A stretch of DNA of 64,000 nucleotides from an uncultured Anaerolineales bacterium. Its GTDB lineage: Bacteria > Chloroflexota > Anaerolineae > Anaerolineales > Villigracilaceae. The stretch spans positions 21,647-85,646 of the forward strand of contig CALFXA010000022.1 of the NCBI GenBank assembly GCA_937928015.1, in the 5' to 3' direction. Of the stretch, positions 33,501 to 42,454 are shown piece after piece. The notes under the pieces are model-generated. The model searched no databases. It was not told the origin of the DNA and saw only the letters and a list, made by a program, of their open reading frames with translations. How positions within the stretch are numbered: position 1 is the first letter of the stretch; each line of letters begins with the position of its first letter. The translations under genes and the position numbers were made by a program.

Positions 33501-34274
33501 CTGAACGCGGAGGGCGTCACCCTGAACGAGTGGGGTTCCTTCGAGCAAAGCCCCGACCCGTCCCAGGGTCCGCCCGCGCCGCTGGGCAAGTTCAGCGAAC
33601 CGTGGGGTGTGGCAGTCGGCCCCGACGGATCGGTGTATGTCTCCGACACGTGGAATCACCGCATCCAGAAGTTCTCGTCGGCGGGCATCCCGCTCACCTC
33701 CTGGGGTGAGTTCGGACAAGGCGATACCCTGCTCAAGCTCTACGGTCCGCGCGGCATCGCCGTGGACAGCCGGGGACGCGTCTATGTGGCCGACACGGGC
33801 AACAAACGTATCGTCGTCTATGAATCGGACGGCACGCCCATCACCCAGATCGGCTCGGGCGGCCTGGAGCCTGGCATGTTCGACGAACCCGTCGGCGTGG
33901 CCGTGGACGCCCAGGACCGCATCTACGTCTCCGATACGTGGAACCAGCGCGTGCAGACCTTCCTGACCTCCGAGGACGGGATGAGCTTCTACCCCGAAAA
34001 GCAATGGGACGTGTACGGCTGGTTCAGCCAGTCGCTCGACAACAAGCCCTTCATCGCCGTGGACCAACAGGGCCACGTCTTCATCACCGACCCCGAAGGC
34101 TTCCGCGTGATGGAGTTCTCGGGCGACGGTGAACTGCTCAAGGTCTGGGGCGACTACGGAGATACCTCCACAGGTTTCGGCCTGCCTTCGGGCATCGCCG
34201 TGGACCCCGAGGGTCACGTCTGGGTCACCGACTCCGCCTTCCAGCGCATCCTGCGCTTCACGGTCCCGCAGTAG
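30582..34274 (+). CDS. PMT-like membrane glycosyltransferase with zinc ribbon and C-terminal NHL repeats
   Basis: A 1230-residue protein. The N-terminal part is a multi-span membrane domain of the type TIGR03663/PMT: RVMSHDESLHTYFSWLLYRGQGYQHSPMMHGPFQFHII has the acidic first loop of such transferases. Near 494-512 a zinc ribbon (CGYCGTSNPVQSASCMACD) sits in a cytoplasmic loop. More membrane spans follow to about 700, then a soluble region. From about 945 to the end there are NHL repeats (APRSLAFAKDGTFYVADSLNHRI, EPWGVAVGPDGSVYVSDTWNHRIQKF and others) that should form a beta-propeller outside the cell. It probably moves sugar from a lipid carrier. A strong terminator follows. Confidence 0.85.
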   Translation: MTNEKRPWLERSIHPALPAITNEVLLFGLVILLAIATRFYMLEPRVMSHDESLHTYFSWLLYRGQGYQHSPMMHGPFQFHIIALSYFLFGVSDFTARIPAALFGIATVWMIWYWRDYLGKAGAIIAGFLMVISPYMLYYSRYVRNESFVAFSGVAMLYATLRYLETAKPKYLYFFAAALCLHFTSKETSYIYVAQILLYLAIYFIARVTHRPWTHNPSDYRAFVVTLIIGLVLGGLTVFAQVYTHQSGTLSGMETAAPAAPGQTVPTPLAAEGSSPVSIPIILAVFAVAAFVAAAFYLIRGFGWKRILKERSFDLLILSGTLVLPLLTAFLIEVLKKLLGVTIPTDAASVQALTTRDVIVVALLLLATFGGSVFIGLLWNRRLWWKLALAFWVPFVVLYTTFFTNSDGFFTGTIGSLGYWIVQQGVQRGSQPWYYYLLVQIPIYEFLPALGLLLAIFLGARLWIRRARQNEEVELPEPGGLLTEQTPTEATFLRCGYCGTSNPVQSASCMACDAPLDENDLVTVRVPAAGIDEEIDEPTPTDNFTNMFSLLVWWSIISVAAFSYAGERMPWLTVHMAWPMILITGWGLGHLFETLDWESLREKHVWVSLGVVVVFVASFFNAVLSWNINPPFQGKELAQLEATSAFLLPALVAIASGVGAAFLLMKWNANQVKRVFALTFFALLAALTMRASFRASYINYDDANEFLVYAHGATGIKQVMAQAKEISERTAGGYNLAIAYDASAPDTGVSWPFVWYLRDYTNQRSFDAPTRSLRDSVVVIVDQKNFDKIEPALGTNFYRLDYIRMWWPMQDYFGLVNPRPDPSIPFDDSYSCKGPLGFLRWFTKNDYSRVCSALLDPQIRAGLVKIWLDRDYTTYAQALGRSDLTLSTWQPADEMRMYIRKDVAAQMWNYGVGPVAQQSEQDPTEGKAITLPADLVLDAAQENPVMVNAPRSLAFAKDGTFYVADSLNHRILHLNAEGVTLNEWGSFEQSPDPSQGPPAPLGKFSEPWGVAVGPDGSVYVSDTWNHRIQKFSSAGIPLTSWGEFGQGDTLLKLYGPRGIAVDSRGRVYVADTGNKRIVVYESDGTPITQIGSGGLEPGMFDEPVGVAVDAQDRIYVSDTWNQRVQTFLTSEDGMSFYPEKQWDVYGWFSQSLDNKPFIAVDQQGHVFITDPEGFRVMEFSGDGELLKVWGDYGDTSTGFGLPSGIAVDPEGHVWVTDSAFQRILRFTVPQ

Positions 34275-34292
34275 TAACAGATTGGATTAAAA

Positions 34293-34324
34293 ACGGGAGC
34301 GACCTTTAGGTCGCTCCCGTTTTT
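34293..34324 (+). terminator. intrinsic terminator
   Basis: ACGGGAGCGACCT / AGGTCGCTCCCGT, 13 bp around TT (effectively 12 bp with a TTTA loop), then TTTTT. Ends the glycosyltransferase gene. Confidence 0.93.
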
Positions 34325-34362
34325 GTTGTCCGTTGGATGATCAAAAAGACAAAAAATCCCAG

Positions 34363-34371
34363 TGGTATAAT
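34363..34371 (+). promoter_or_regulatory. probable extended -10 promoter of sucCD
   Basis: TGGTATAAT is an extended -10 (TGN-TATAAT) 44 bases before the sucC ATG. No good -35 lies 16-18 bases upstream. Confidence 0.5.
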
Positions 34372-34415
34372 CGCGCTGTACGTACCCCGGGCACACGCCT
34401 GACACAGAGGATGCG

Positions 34416-35552
34416 ATGAAACTTCACGAATACCAATCGAAACAAATCTTTTCTAAGTTCGGAATTCCCATCCCCAAGGGACGGGTCGCGGCAACCGCAA
34501 GCGAAGCAAGACAGATCGCAGAAGAGCTCGGTGGCCGCGTTGTCATTAAATCGCAGGTGCTCGTCGGCGGACGCGGCAAGGCGGGCGGAGTGAAACTCGC
34601 CAAGGACCCGCAGGAAGCCGAACAACTCGCCACCCAAATCCTGGGCATGGAGATCAAGGGACTCCCCGTCCGCAAGGTATTGGTGGACGAAGCCGCCGCC
34701 ATCGACCAGGAAATCTACTTCGCCATCACCAACGACCGCGCCGCCAAGAAACCCGTCATCATGGCCTCCGCCGCGGGCGGCGTCGACATCGAAGAAGTGG
34801 CCGCCACCCATCCCGAAAAGATCATCAAGGTCCACATCGACCCGCTGCTGGGTCTGCGCGACTATCAAGCCCGCGACATCGCCGCCTCGATGGACCTGCC
34901 GCGCGAATATTGGAAAGATTTCGGCATCATCGCCAATGGCCTGTGGAAGGCTTACAGCAGCACCGACGCCACCCTGGCCGAGATCAACCCGCTGGTCATC
35001 ACCAAGGACAAACGCCTGGTGGCCCTAGACGGCAAGATGATGATCGACGACAACGCCCTCTTCCGTCACTCGGACTTGAGCGAGATGCGCGACATCGACG
35101 AGGAAGCCCCCGCTGAGACCGAAGCCCGCAAGTACGGCCTGTCCTTCATCAAACTGGACGGCAACATCGGCTGCATGGTCAACGGCGCAGGCCTGGCCAT
35201 GACCAGCATGGACATCGTCAAACTCTTCGGCGGCGAGCCCGCCAACTTCCTGGATATCGGCGGCGGCGCGGGCGCGGAAAAAGTGGCCGCGGCCATGCGC
35301 ATCATCCTGTCCGACCCCGCGGTCAAGGCCGTGCTGTTCAACATCTTTGGCGGCATCACCCGTTGCGATGAGGTCGCCAAGGGCATCCTGGCCGCGATGG
35401 CCGAGGTCAAGCCCAAGGTCCCGATGGTTGTCCGTCTGGTGGGTACCAACGCCGAGGAAGGCCGCCAGTTGCTGGCCGACGCCAAAATGATCACCGCTGA
35501 AACTCTCGCCGACGCCGCCAAGAAGGCCGTCGCCGCCGCGAAGGGAGCCTAA
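34416..35552 (+). CDS. sucC: succinate-CoA ligase beta subunit
   Basis: A 378-residue beta subunit, normal length. The ATP-grasp N-terminus [18 protein letters not shown], the loop [17 protein letters not shown], the metal-binding LAEINPLV with ALDGKM, and the C-terminal NFLDIGGGA and [14 protein letters not shown] are all present. With SucD it makes ATP or GTP from succinyl-CoA in the citric-acid cycle. AGAGGA precedes the start. The sucD ATG is three bases after the stop. Confidence 0.98.
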   Translation: MKLHEYQSKQIFSKFGIPIPKGRVAATASEARQIAEELGGRVVIKSQVLVGGRGKAGGVKLAKDPQEAEQLATQILGMEIKGLPVRKVLVDEAAAIDQEIYFAITNDRAAKKPVIMASAAGGVDIEEVAATHPEKIIKVHIDPLLGLRDYQARDIAASMDLPREYWKDFGIIANGLWKAYSSTDATLAEINPLVITKDKRLVALDGKMMIDDNALFRHSDLSEMRDIDEEAPAETEARKYGLSFIKLDGNIGCMVNGAGLAMTSMDIVKLFGGEPANFLDIGGGAGAEKVAAAMRIILSDPAVKAVLFNIFGGITRCDEVAKGILAAMAEVKPKVPMVVRLVGTNAEEGRQLLADAKMITAETLADAAKKAVAAAKGA

Positions 35553-35555
35553 TCC

Positions 35556-36416
35556 ATGAGCATCTTAGTCGACAAGAATACCCGCCTGCTGGTGCAGGGC
35601 ATCACAGGCTCGGAAGGCCTCTTCCACACCACCCAGATGGTCAATTACGGCACCAACGTCGTTGCGGGCGTGACGCCCGGCAAGGGCGGCGAATGGGTGC
35701 TGGATAAGGTCCCCGTATTCGACTCGGTCAAGCTGGCCGTCGAAGCCACGGGCGCCAACGCCTCGATCATCTTCGTCCCCGCGCGCTTCGCCCCCGACGC
35801 CATGTTCGAGGCGGCGGATGCGGGCATCCCGCTGGTCATCTGCATCACCGAAGGCGTGGCCGTGCAGGACATGATGCGCGTGCGCAACTACCTCGACCAG
35901 AAAAACGTGCGCCTGATCGGCCCGAACTGTCCTGGCCTGCTGACCCCCGGCGAGGCCAAGGTCGGCATCATCCCGGGCAACATCGCCATCCCTGGCAACG
36001 TGGGCGTGGTCTCGCGCTCGGGCACGTTGACCTATGAAGTGCTGTACGCGCTCAAGCAGGTCGGCATGGGATCGTCCACCTGCGTGGGCATCGGCGGGGA
36101 CCCCGTCAACGGCACCAACTTCATCGACGTGCTGGATATGTTCGAGCACGATCCCAAGACCGAGAAGGTCGTGATGATCGGCGAGATCGGCGGCACCGAT
36201 GAGGAAAAGGCGGCCGAGTTCATCTCCTCCAAGATGACCAAACCCGTGGTCTCCTTCATCGCAGGCCAGACTGCCCCTCCAGGCAAACGCATGGGACATG
36301 CGGGCGCCATCATCGAAGGCGGCGCAGGCACCGCAGCCGACAAGGTCCGCGCGCTCGAAGCCGCGGGCGTGCGCGTGGCCAAGCACCCCGAGGAAATCCC
36401 CTCGCTGTTGAAATAG
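35556..36416 (+). CDS. sucD: succinate-CoA ligase alpha subunit
   Basis: A 286-residue alpha subunit. The CoA-binding N-terminus ([33 protein letters not shown]), [29 protein letters not shown] and the phosphohistidine loop [10 protein letters not shown] (His near 247) are clear. It carries the phosphorylated histidine and the CoA site of the complex with SucC. It is three bases from sucC and ends at an intrinsic terminator. Confidence 0.98.
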   Translation: MSILVDKNTRLLVQGITGSEGLFHTTQMVNYGTNVVAGVTPGKGGEWVLDKVPVFDSVKLAVEATGANASIIFVPARFAPDAMFEAADAGIPLVICITEGVAVQDMMRVRNYLDQKNVRLIGPNCPGLLTPGEAKVGIIPGNIAIPGNVGVVSRSGTLTYEVLYALKQVGMGSSTCVGIGGDPVNGTNFIDVLDMFEHDPKTEKVVMIGEIGGTDEEKAAEFISSKMTKPVVSFIAGQTAPPGKRMGHAGAIIEGGAGTAADKVRALEAAGVRVAKHPEEIPSLLK

Positions 36417-36426
36417 CCTCCCTACC

Positions 36427-36460
36427 CTCCCCAGTTTCTGCGAAACTGGGGAGTTTTTTT
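36427..36460 (+). terminator. intrinsic terminator of sucCD
   Basis: Perfect 12-bp stem CTCCCCAGTTTC / GAAACTGGGGAG with a TGC loop (36427-36453), then seven T. Confidence 0.95.
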
Positions 36461-36470
36461 ATTCATCACT

Positions 36471-36504
36471 CCTCCCCATTTTCGCTCATCGAAAATGGGG
36501 GAGG
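36471..36504. repeat. second inverted repeat after sucCD
   Basis: CCTCCCCATTTTC / GAAAATGGGGGAGG with one bulged G and a GCTCATC loop, 10 bases after the first terminator. It may be a back-up terminator or a repeat element, but no T-run follows. Confidence 0.6.
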
Positions 36505-36548
36505 TTGGGAGGGGGCAACCGACTCTCAAACCCCTCTCTTAAACGCAT

Positions 36549-36573
36549 GGAGCCGCCTTCAATGGGCGGCTCC
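36549..36573 (-). terminator. hairpin downstream of acpP
   Basis: GGAGCCGCC / GGCGGCTCC, nine pairs with a seven-base loop, 22 bases after the acpP stop on minus. The following minus sequence is ATGCGTTTAAG, so it has only a weak T-tract. Confidence 0.6.
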
Positions 36574-36594
36574 ACGGTTATAATCGCAACAGAT

Positions 36595-36828
36595 TTACTT
36601 GTGGCCGTCGATGTAAGAGACAGCCTCGCCCACGGTGGTGATCTTCTGGGCGTCTTCGTCCGAGATCTCGGCGCCAAACTTGTCCTCGAAGGCCATGATG
36701 AGCTCCACCAGGTCGAGCGAATCGGCTTCGAGCTCCTCGCGGAAACGGGCATCGGCCGTCACCTTGGCTTCATCCACGCCAAGCAGATCCACAACGATCT
36801 TCTTGACTTCTTCATACGTGTCAGACAT
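36595..36828 (-). CDS. acpP: acyl carrier protein
   Basis: A 77-residue acidic four-helix carrier. Ser37 in [12 protein letters not shown] is the site for phosphopantetheine. The start at 36828 follows GGAGGATCAA; a TTG twelve bases upstream overlaps that site. It serves fatty-acid synthesis and would supply acyl-ACP to PlsX. It is a single-gene unit with its own promoter, divergent from fni. Confidence 0.97.
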   Translation of the reverse strand: MSDTYEEVKKIVVDLLGVDEAKVTADARFREELEADSLDLVELIMAFEDKFGAEISDEDAQKITTVGEAVSYIDGHK

Positions 36829-36867
36829 TTGATCCTCCAAATTGGTATGTACAAGATAGGCTGGCTT

Positions 36868-36895
36868 ATTGTAATCTTTTCACTTGCACTGTCAA
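36868..36895 (-). promoter_or_regulatory. promoter of acpP
   Basis: On minus: TTGACA (36890-36895), 16 bases, TACAAT (36868-36873), about 39 bases before the ATG. GCTGGCTT (36860-36867) and AAGCCAGC (36894-36901) form an inverted repeat that brackets both hexamers. Confidence 0.75.
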
Positions 36896-36944
36896 GCCAG
36901 CACTCGTCCCTTTAGGGGATGTTCAAAGACAGGAACACTACCTT

Positions 36945-37973
36945 ATGTCAAAAGTTGCGCCCATCGACCAGAGAAAAGCCGACCACATCAAGATCAACCT
37001 GGAGCAGGATGTCCGCTCCGCGTTGACCACGGGACTCGAGAACTACCGCTTCGTCCACGAGGCCTTGCCCGAAGTGGACCTCGCCCATGTGGACCCCAGC
37101 CTGGTCCTGTTTGGACGGCGGCTCTCCGCCCCGATCCTGGTCAGCTCAATGACGGGCGGCACGTCCGATGCAGGCACGATCAACCTGCATTTGGCGGAGG
37201 CCGCCCAGGAGGTCCGCGTGGCGATGGGGGTCGGGTCGCAGCGCGCCGCGTTGGAACATCCCGAACAGGCCGACACCTTCCAGGTGCGGAAAGTCGCGCC
37301 CGACATCCTGCTCTTCGCCAACCTGGGCGCGGTCCAATTCAACTACGGCTATGGCGTGGACGAATGCCGCCGCGCTGTGGACATGATCCAGGCCGACGCA
37401 CTCTACCTGCATCTCAACCCATTGCAGGAGGCCGTGCAGGATGCGGGCGACACGAACTGGGCGGGCATCGCCAAAAAGATCGAAGAGGTCTGCGCCAAAT
37501 TGCCCATCCCCGTCATCGCCAAGGAAGTCGGCTGGGGCATCTCCGAGCGGACGGCGAAACTGCTGGCCGAGTGTGGCGTCTCCGCCATCGACGTGGCGGG
37601 CGCGGGCGGCACGAGCTGGTCACAGGTGGAGATGCACCGCGCACCCGATGAATTCACCCGTCGGCTGGCGGCCACCTTCGTCGGCTGGGGCACCCCCACC
37701 GCCGAGTCGATCCTCAACGTCCGCCGCGCCACACCCGACATGCCCATCTTCGCCTCGGGCGGACTCAAGGACGGCCTCGACATCGCCAAATGCATCGCCC
37801 TCGGCGCGACCCTGGGCGGCATGGCGGGACCGTTCCTCAAGGCCGCCGCCGTCTCGACCGAGAACGTGGTCGAGATGATGAACCTGACCAAACGCCAGAT
37901 CGAGGTCACGATGTTTGCGTGCGGGGCGGGGAAGTTGGAGAAGTTGAAAGTTGGAAAGTTGAAGGAAATGTGA
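36945..37973 (+). CDS. fni: type 2 isopentenyl-diphosphate delta-isomerase
   Basis: A 342-residue FMN-dependent isomerase that interconverts IPP and DMAPP. Marks are the N-terminal [80 protein letters not shown] and [21 protein letters not shown]. The last 15 residues ([13 protein letters not shown] and before) come from a run of GAAGTTGGA-like short repeats and are not part of the family core. The ribosome site is poor (CAGGAAC). It supplies precursors to the prenyl synthase further downstream. Confidence 0.95.
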   Translation: MSKVAPIDQRKADHIKINLEQDVRSALTTGLENYRFVHEALPEVDLAHVDPSLVLFGRRLSAPILVSSMTGGTSDAGTINLHLAEAAQEVRVAMGVGSQRAALEHPEQADTFQVRKVAPDILLFANLGAVQFNYGYGVDECRRAVDMIQADALYLHLNPLQEAVQDAGDTNWAGIAKKIEEVCAKLPIPVIAKEVGWGISERTAKLLAECGVSAIDVAGAGGTSWSQVEMHRAPDEFTRRLAATFVGWGTPTAESILNVRRATPDMPIFASGGLKDGLDIAKCIALGATLGGMAGPFLKAAAVSTENVVEMMNLTKRQIEVTMFACGAGKLEKLKVGKLKEM

Positions 37974-38111
37974 TAAAAATTAATTAAGAACAAAATGGTT
38001 AATACAAGATGACGTCGACTGGGTAAAAGGAAAAGAAAATGAATCATACTAACTCTTGTTACAACAGCAAAAACCCTTATCCCTAGAGGGGAAAGGCAAA
38101 AGGCGGTTCTC

Positions 38112-41100
38112 ATGTCGCATGATCAAAATTATTACCAAGCGGAAAAGAAAATTGAAGAAGCCCTGAAGTCAGGTGCAACAAAACTTGACTTAAGTCATAT
38201 CGGTTACACGGGAATCCTGGACACTTTAGGCGATCTCACGCAATTACAAGAATTAAACCTCTCAAATAACCAATTATCTTTATTGCCCGAGTCGTTGCTA
38301 CAACTTACTCACCTTCAGTCGCTAAATCTCCTTGGAAATAATTTAGAGACGCTGCCAGATTGGTTTGAGAATTTATCTCAACTACAGTCATTAAATCTCT
38401 CCAAAAACCAGCTAACGATTTTTCCAAGCCCACTAGAAAAACTAACAAAATTGAGGAAGCTTAACTATACCGATAATCAAGTAACAGAAATCCCAGAATG
38501 GATTGAGAAGCTTGCTCTACTACAAAATATAAATTTTTACGGAAATAGATTAAGTGAACTGCCCGAGTCATTTAGCAATCTCAAAGAATTGCTCCATTTA
38601 GGGTTGGGAAACAACAAGATTATCAAGTTACCAAGGCAAATCCAGAATCTTCCAATCCTTTCTAAGCTTCTTCTTCATGAAAACATGATTAGAGTTTTAC
38701 CAGAGTGGTTAGGGGGGCTAAGCGCTCTCACAGTTTTAACACTAGATACTAATCCATTAGAGGAATTACCTGATTGGCTCGGGAGGCTAAAAAATTTAGA
38801 ACAACTTTGCTTAGGCTTTGGTGGATCTGGAATATTCTTGAAAGAATTACCCAATTGGATTGGCTCTTTAAATAAACTGATAGTTTTACAAGCTAGTGCA
38901 TGCAAGTTAGAGAAAGCTCCTGAATGGCTAGAAAATTTATCAAACTGCGAACTATTGGATTTCAGTGAAAATTTTCTAAATGACATTCCAGCATCCTTAG
39001 TAAATCTTAAAAAGCTAAAACATCTTCTTTTAGCAAAAAACCAATTAACTGATTTACCTCTTTCCTATGTCAAAATTGGCCCTTTAGAAAGATTAGTACT
39101 TGATGGCAATCCCCTTAATCCTGAACTTTTTGAGGCGTATAAACATGGTATTGAGGGCGTAAAAACCTACCTGCGTGCCAAATCCGAAGCCCAAATCGTT
39201 CTTGATGAAGCTAAACTTATTCTCGTTGGAGAAGGTGAGGTAGGAAAATCCTGCTTACTAGACTCTTTACTCAACAAACCCTTCCAGACACATGACTCTA
39301 CTCACGGGATAGAAATTCAATCCTTCAACGTTACCACCAATACCCGCTCTCCCATCACACTCAACGCCTGGGATTTCGGCGGTCAGCGCGTCTACCGTCC
39401 CACGCACCAGTTGTTCTTCAGTGCGCCCGCCGTCTATCTCGTCGTCTGGAAGCCGCGCGAAGGACCCCAGCAAGGCTTCGTCAAGGAATGGATTCAACTC
39501 GTCAAGCGCCGCGAACCGAGCGCCAAGATTCTCGTCGTCGCTACACACGGCGGACCGCAACAGCGCCAGCCCGATATTGACCGTCAGGAACTGTGGGACC
39601 TCTTCGGCAAGGATTCCGTCGTGGACTTCTTCTTCGTGGACAGCAAGCCCGACGCGCAGGGTCAGCGCAAAGGCATTGACGAACTCAAACGCGCCATTGC
39701 CCAAGTCGCCGCCAGCCTGCCCGAAGTCGGTCGCTCCGTGCCCAAGAGTTTTGCCGATGTCCGTCAAGCCTTGCAGGAAAAAGGTGTGCCATATTTGCCG
39801 CTGCAAGACGTTCTCGACATCTGTTGCGCCCACAACATGGACGATGAAATCGCCCGCCTCTTCATCACCATCTCGCACCGCCTCGGCCACCTCACGCATT
39901 ACGAAAATGACCCTCAACTGCGCGATATCGTCATCCTGCGTCCCGACTGGCTCGCCACCGCCATGAGTTTTGTATTGGACGATGAAGAGACTCGTAAAAA
40001 CCAAGGCCTGGTGAAATTCTCCCGTTTGAGCAAATTATGGGATGATCCCGCCCGCCCAGCGGATACTCGCTATTCAGATGATCTCCATCGCATCTTCCTG
40101 CGCCTGATGGAACGCTTCGATCTTTCCTATCGAGTGGCGGGTCTCTCCAAAGATGAAGACTCCAACCCCGTCAGCCTCATCGCCCAACTCGTCCCCGACA
40201 CCACTCCCAAAGAGGACAAGTTCAATAAGGCATGGGCTACCACACCTGCACAAGGCGACATTCAGCAAACTCAAATCTGCCGCATCGTTGATGCGGGTAA
40301 CGGTCAATCTGCCAACGCCGAAGGATTGTTCTACCAACTCATCGTCCGCTTGCATAAATTTTCGCTGGGACGCGCCCACTGGGATGATAGCGTCCATTGG
40401 CAGCGTGGACTTGTCCTGGACGCGGACTACAACGGTCGTGCCTTATTGCGTCACATCGGCAACGACGTGCATATCACCGTCCGCGCCGCATTTCCTGAGC
40501 GTTTTCTCGGCATGTTGACCGAAGAAGTAAAGTATCTCGTCGAAAGTTTCTGGGAAGGGCTGCGGTGTGATGTCACCGTCCCGTGCATAGTAACACCCAA
40601 CTGCAAAGGTCTCTTTGAAGTCAGCAAACTGATTGAAAATAAAAAACGTAATCGTCATGAACAACCTTGTCCCATTTGCAACGAGTGGCAAAGCATCGAA
40701 CAATTACTATCCAATGCTCCAGACGCAACAAAAGCCATTTCGCTTGAATCACTGATGAAAGAATTTGCACAAGTCAAAGATAAACTGGATGAAGTCAACG
40801 ACAACACCAAGCGTATTTTGAGCCAGGTGGACAAACAATATGCCGACCTCATCCAACTCTTCACCGACGAGGCCAAGGAAGGTCCACGCCTCTTCAGTTT
40901 CTTTCCCGTAGGCGGGGACAAATTCAATCCGCAAACTTGGGTACGCGAAAAATTCCGCTTGGTGCTATGGTGTGAACACTCGCGCCTCCCACTCCCCGTG
41001 CTCAACGATGGAAATATGAAGAAAGGCGTTTACGACCTTGAATTTGACCGTGAATGGTTCAAGCGATCTATACCTTATCTAAAATTCCTCACTGGAACAC

Positions 41101-41426
41101 TGAGTCTGGTCTTACCCGTTGCATCATCCACACTCAAAGTTGCAAATGATACCCTCACAAAAACTATGCAAGATCAACTTGGCCTCGGCAAAAATGTCAT
41201 TGACGCTATCACTGGCGAAGGAAAAGCGCTCGGCGAAGTGATGGGCGCAGCAGATGCGGAAACCTACCTCCAACATGGTGTTGGCTCTCGCGCTGAAAAC
41301 GCCACCCTGCGCGAACTCCACGCCCTGCTCAAGGCCAAAGACCCTGGCTTCGGTGGCCTCGTCCGCGTGCTGAACAAACGCAACGAGTTCCTGTGGGTCC
41401 ACGAGAAATTTGCAAGCGAGTATTAG
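38112..41426 (+). CDS. Roco protein (leucine-rich repeats, Roc GTPase, COR domain)
   Basis: A 1104-residue bacterial Roco protein. About 12-13 leucine-rich repeats of 23 residues fill 20-340 (LQELNLSNNQLSLLPESLLQ pattern). The Roc GTPase follows: P-loop GEGEVGKSC (373-381), WDFGGQ (Asp421-Gln425) and VVATHGGP where NKxD/TKxD would be expected, so base recognition is unusual. The COR domain extends to about 720. A later segment has CDVTVPCIVTPNC...CPIC cysteines, and the C-terminal 250 residues are unassigned. The repeat part is AT-rich while the Roc-COR part is about as GC-rich as the chromosome. Roco GTPases act as dimeric switches, but the partner is unknown. Confidence 0.88.
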   Translation: MSHDQNYYQAEKKIEEALKSGATKLDLSHIGYTGILDTLGDLTQLQELNLSNNQLSLLPESLLQLTHLQSLNLLGNNLETLPDWFENLSQLQSLNLSKNQLTIFPSPLEKLTKLRKLNYTDNQVTEIPEWIEKLALLQNINFYGNRLSELPESFSNLKELLHLGLGNNKIIKLPRQIQNLPILSKLLLHENMIRVLPEWLGGLSALTVLTLDTNPLEELPDWLGRLKNLEQLCLGFGGSGIFLKELPNWIGSLNKLIVLQASACKLEKAPEWLENLSNCELLDFSENFLNDIPASLVNLKKLKHLLLAKNQLTDLPLSYVKIGPLERLVLDGNPLNPELFEAYKHGIEGVKTYLRAKSEAQIVLDEAKLILVGEGEVGKSCLLDSLLNKPFQTHDSTHGIEIQSFNVTTNTRSPITLNAWDFGGQRVYRPTHQLFFSAPAVYLVVWKPREGPQQGFVKEWIQLVKRREPSAKILVVATHGGPQQRQPDIDRQELWDLFGKDSVVDFFFVDSKPDAQGQRKGIDELKRAIAQVAASLPEVGRSVPKSFADVRQALQEKGVPYLPLQDVLDICCAHNMDDEIARLFITISHRLGHLTHYENDPQLRDIVILRPDWLATAMSFVLDDEETRKNQGLVKFSRLSKLWDDPARPADTRYSDDLHRIFLRLMERFDLSYRVAGLSKDEDSNPVSLIAQLVPDTTPKEDKFNKAWATTPAQGDIQQTQICRIVDAGNGQSANAEGLFYQLIVRLHKFSLGRAHWDDSVHWQRGLVLDADYNGRALLRHIGNDVHITVRAAFPERFLGMLTEEVKYLVESFWEGLRCDVTVPCIVTPNCKGLFEVSKLIENKKRNRHEQPCPICNEWQSIEQLLSNAPDATKAISLESLMKEFAQVKDKLDEVNDNTKRILSQVDKQYADLIQLFTDEAKEGPRLFSFFPVGGDKFNPQTWVREKFRLVLWCEHSRLPLPVLNDGNMKKGVYDLEFDREWFKRSIPYLKFLTGTLSLVLPVASSTLKVANDTLTKTMQDQLGLGKNVIDAITGEGKALGEVMGAADAETYLQHGVGSRAENATLRELHALLKAKDPGFGGLVRVLNKRNEFLWVHEKFASEY

Positions 41427-41542
41427 AAGAACCCTTTTGTAATTTTGCTGATGGAATTACCTGTCTGTCATTATTGCCAGCCAGGTAATCAAATCGCGAA
41501 TCAAGTTGTCCAAGAAACATCGAGCCGCCCTATCTTTATCGC

Positions 41543-42427
41543 ATGAACAGAAAACTTTCCCGCAGAGACTTCTTCAAAATCATCCGCTCCTTTGTCATTC
41601 CAACCGCCGCGCTTGGAGTTCTTGGGTACGGGTACAGCACCGAGGTGGAGATGAACTGGATCGAGATCAAGAACCTCACCCTGAAACTGCCCCGTCTCGA
41701 CCCCGCCTTTCGCGGCGTCAGGCTGGCCCAGGTCAGCGATTTTCATTTGGGGCAATGGATCGACCGTGAGCGGCTGGACCGTATCATCCAGTTGACCCTG
41801 GGGCAGAAGCCCGATTTCATTGCCCTGACGGGTGATTACGTCGAATACCGTCCCTACGGCAGGCCGAACGAGTGGGCCACCTACGCAGGTAGCCTCGACA
41901 TCGTCCGCAATTCTTTCCCCACACTGGCCGCGTATTGTCCGACCGTTGCCATCCTCGGCAATCACGATCATCGCATCAACGCGCAGTGGGTCGAGCAGGC
42001 GCTGACCGAGGCGGGGGTCACGGTCATGCGCAATTCGGTCCAGACCTTCACGCGGGGCGATGCCAAATTCCACATCGCCGCCGTGGACGACATCATCTAC
42101 AAGATGAACCGTCTCGACCAGGTGCTCGCGTCCCTGCCAGCGGACGGCGCCGCGGTCCTGCTCGCTCACGAACCCGATTTCGCAGATACCAGCGCGGCGG
42201 CGGGCCGCTTCGACCTGCAGATCTCGGGCCACACCCACGGCGGGCAAATCAACATCCCGCTGATTGGTCCGCCCATCCTGCCAGAAATGGGACAAAAATA
42301 CCCGAGCGGCCTGTATAATATCGGGGATATGTTGCTCTACACGAATCGCGGCGTCGGCGTGACCACCGTCAACGCGCGCTTCAATTGCAGGCCCGAGATC
42401 ACGGTATTTACCCTCGAACCAGCCTGA
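41543..42427 (+). CDS. Tat-exported metallophosphoesterase
   Basis: A 294-residue phosphoesterase of the calcineurin-like type, YkuE-like. The N-terminus RKLSRRDFFK plus a hydrophobic stretch is a twin-arginine signal. The metal-binding motifs are complete and in order: SDFHLG, TGDYVEY, GNHDHR, LLAHEPDF and SGHTHGGQ. Such proteins act on phosphomonoesters or phosphodiesters outside the cytoplasmic membrane, some on lipid head groups. The substrate is unknown. It starts a plus-strand group with a HAD phosphatase 27 bases later. Confidence 0.93.
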   Translation: MNRKLSRRDFFKIIRSFVIPTAALGVLGYGYSTEVEMNWIEIKNLTLKLPRLDPAFRGVRLAQVSDFHLGQWIDRERLDRIIQLTLGQKPDFIALTGDYVEYRPYGRPNEWATYAGSLDIVRNSFPTLAAYCPTVAILGNHDHRINAQWVEQALTEAGVTVMRNSVQTFTRGDAKFHIAAVDDIIYKMNRLDQVLASLPADGAAVLLAHEPDFADTSAAAGRFDLQISGHTHGGQINIPLIGPPILPEMGQKYPSGLYNIGDMLLYTNRGVGVTTVNARFNCRPEITVFTLEPA

Positions 42428-42454
42428 CATCCTCGCATCCATTCTGGAAAGGCC

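Noticed and set aside
37915..37973. Short tandem GAAGTTGGA-like repeats at the end of fni
   Set aside because: Too few and too irregular to be a CRISPR or a defined tandem repeat; they only extend the C-terminus of the isomerase.
41456..41489. Inverted repeat ATTACCTG / CAGGTAAT before the phosphoesterase gene
   Set aside because: Eight bases with an 18-base spacer and no link to a promoter or known site; could be chance.
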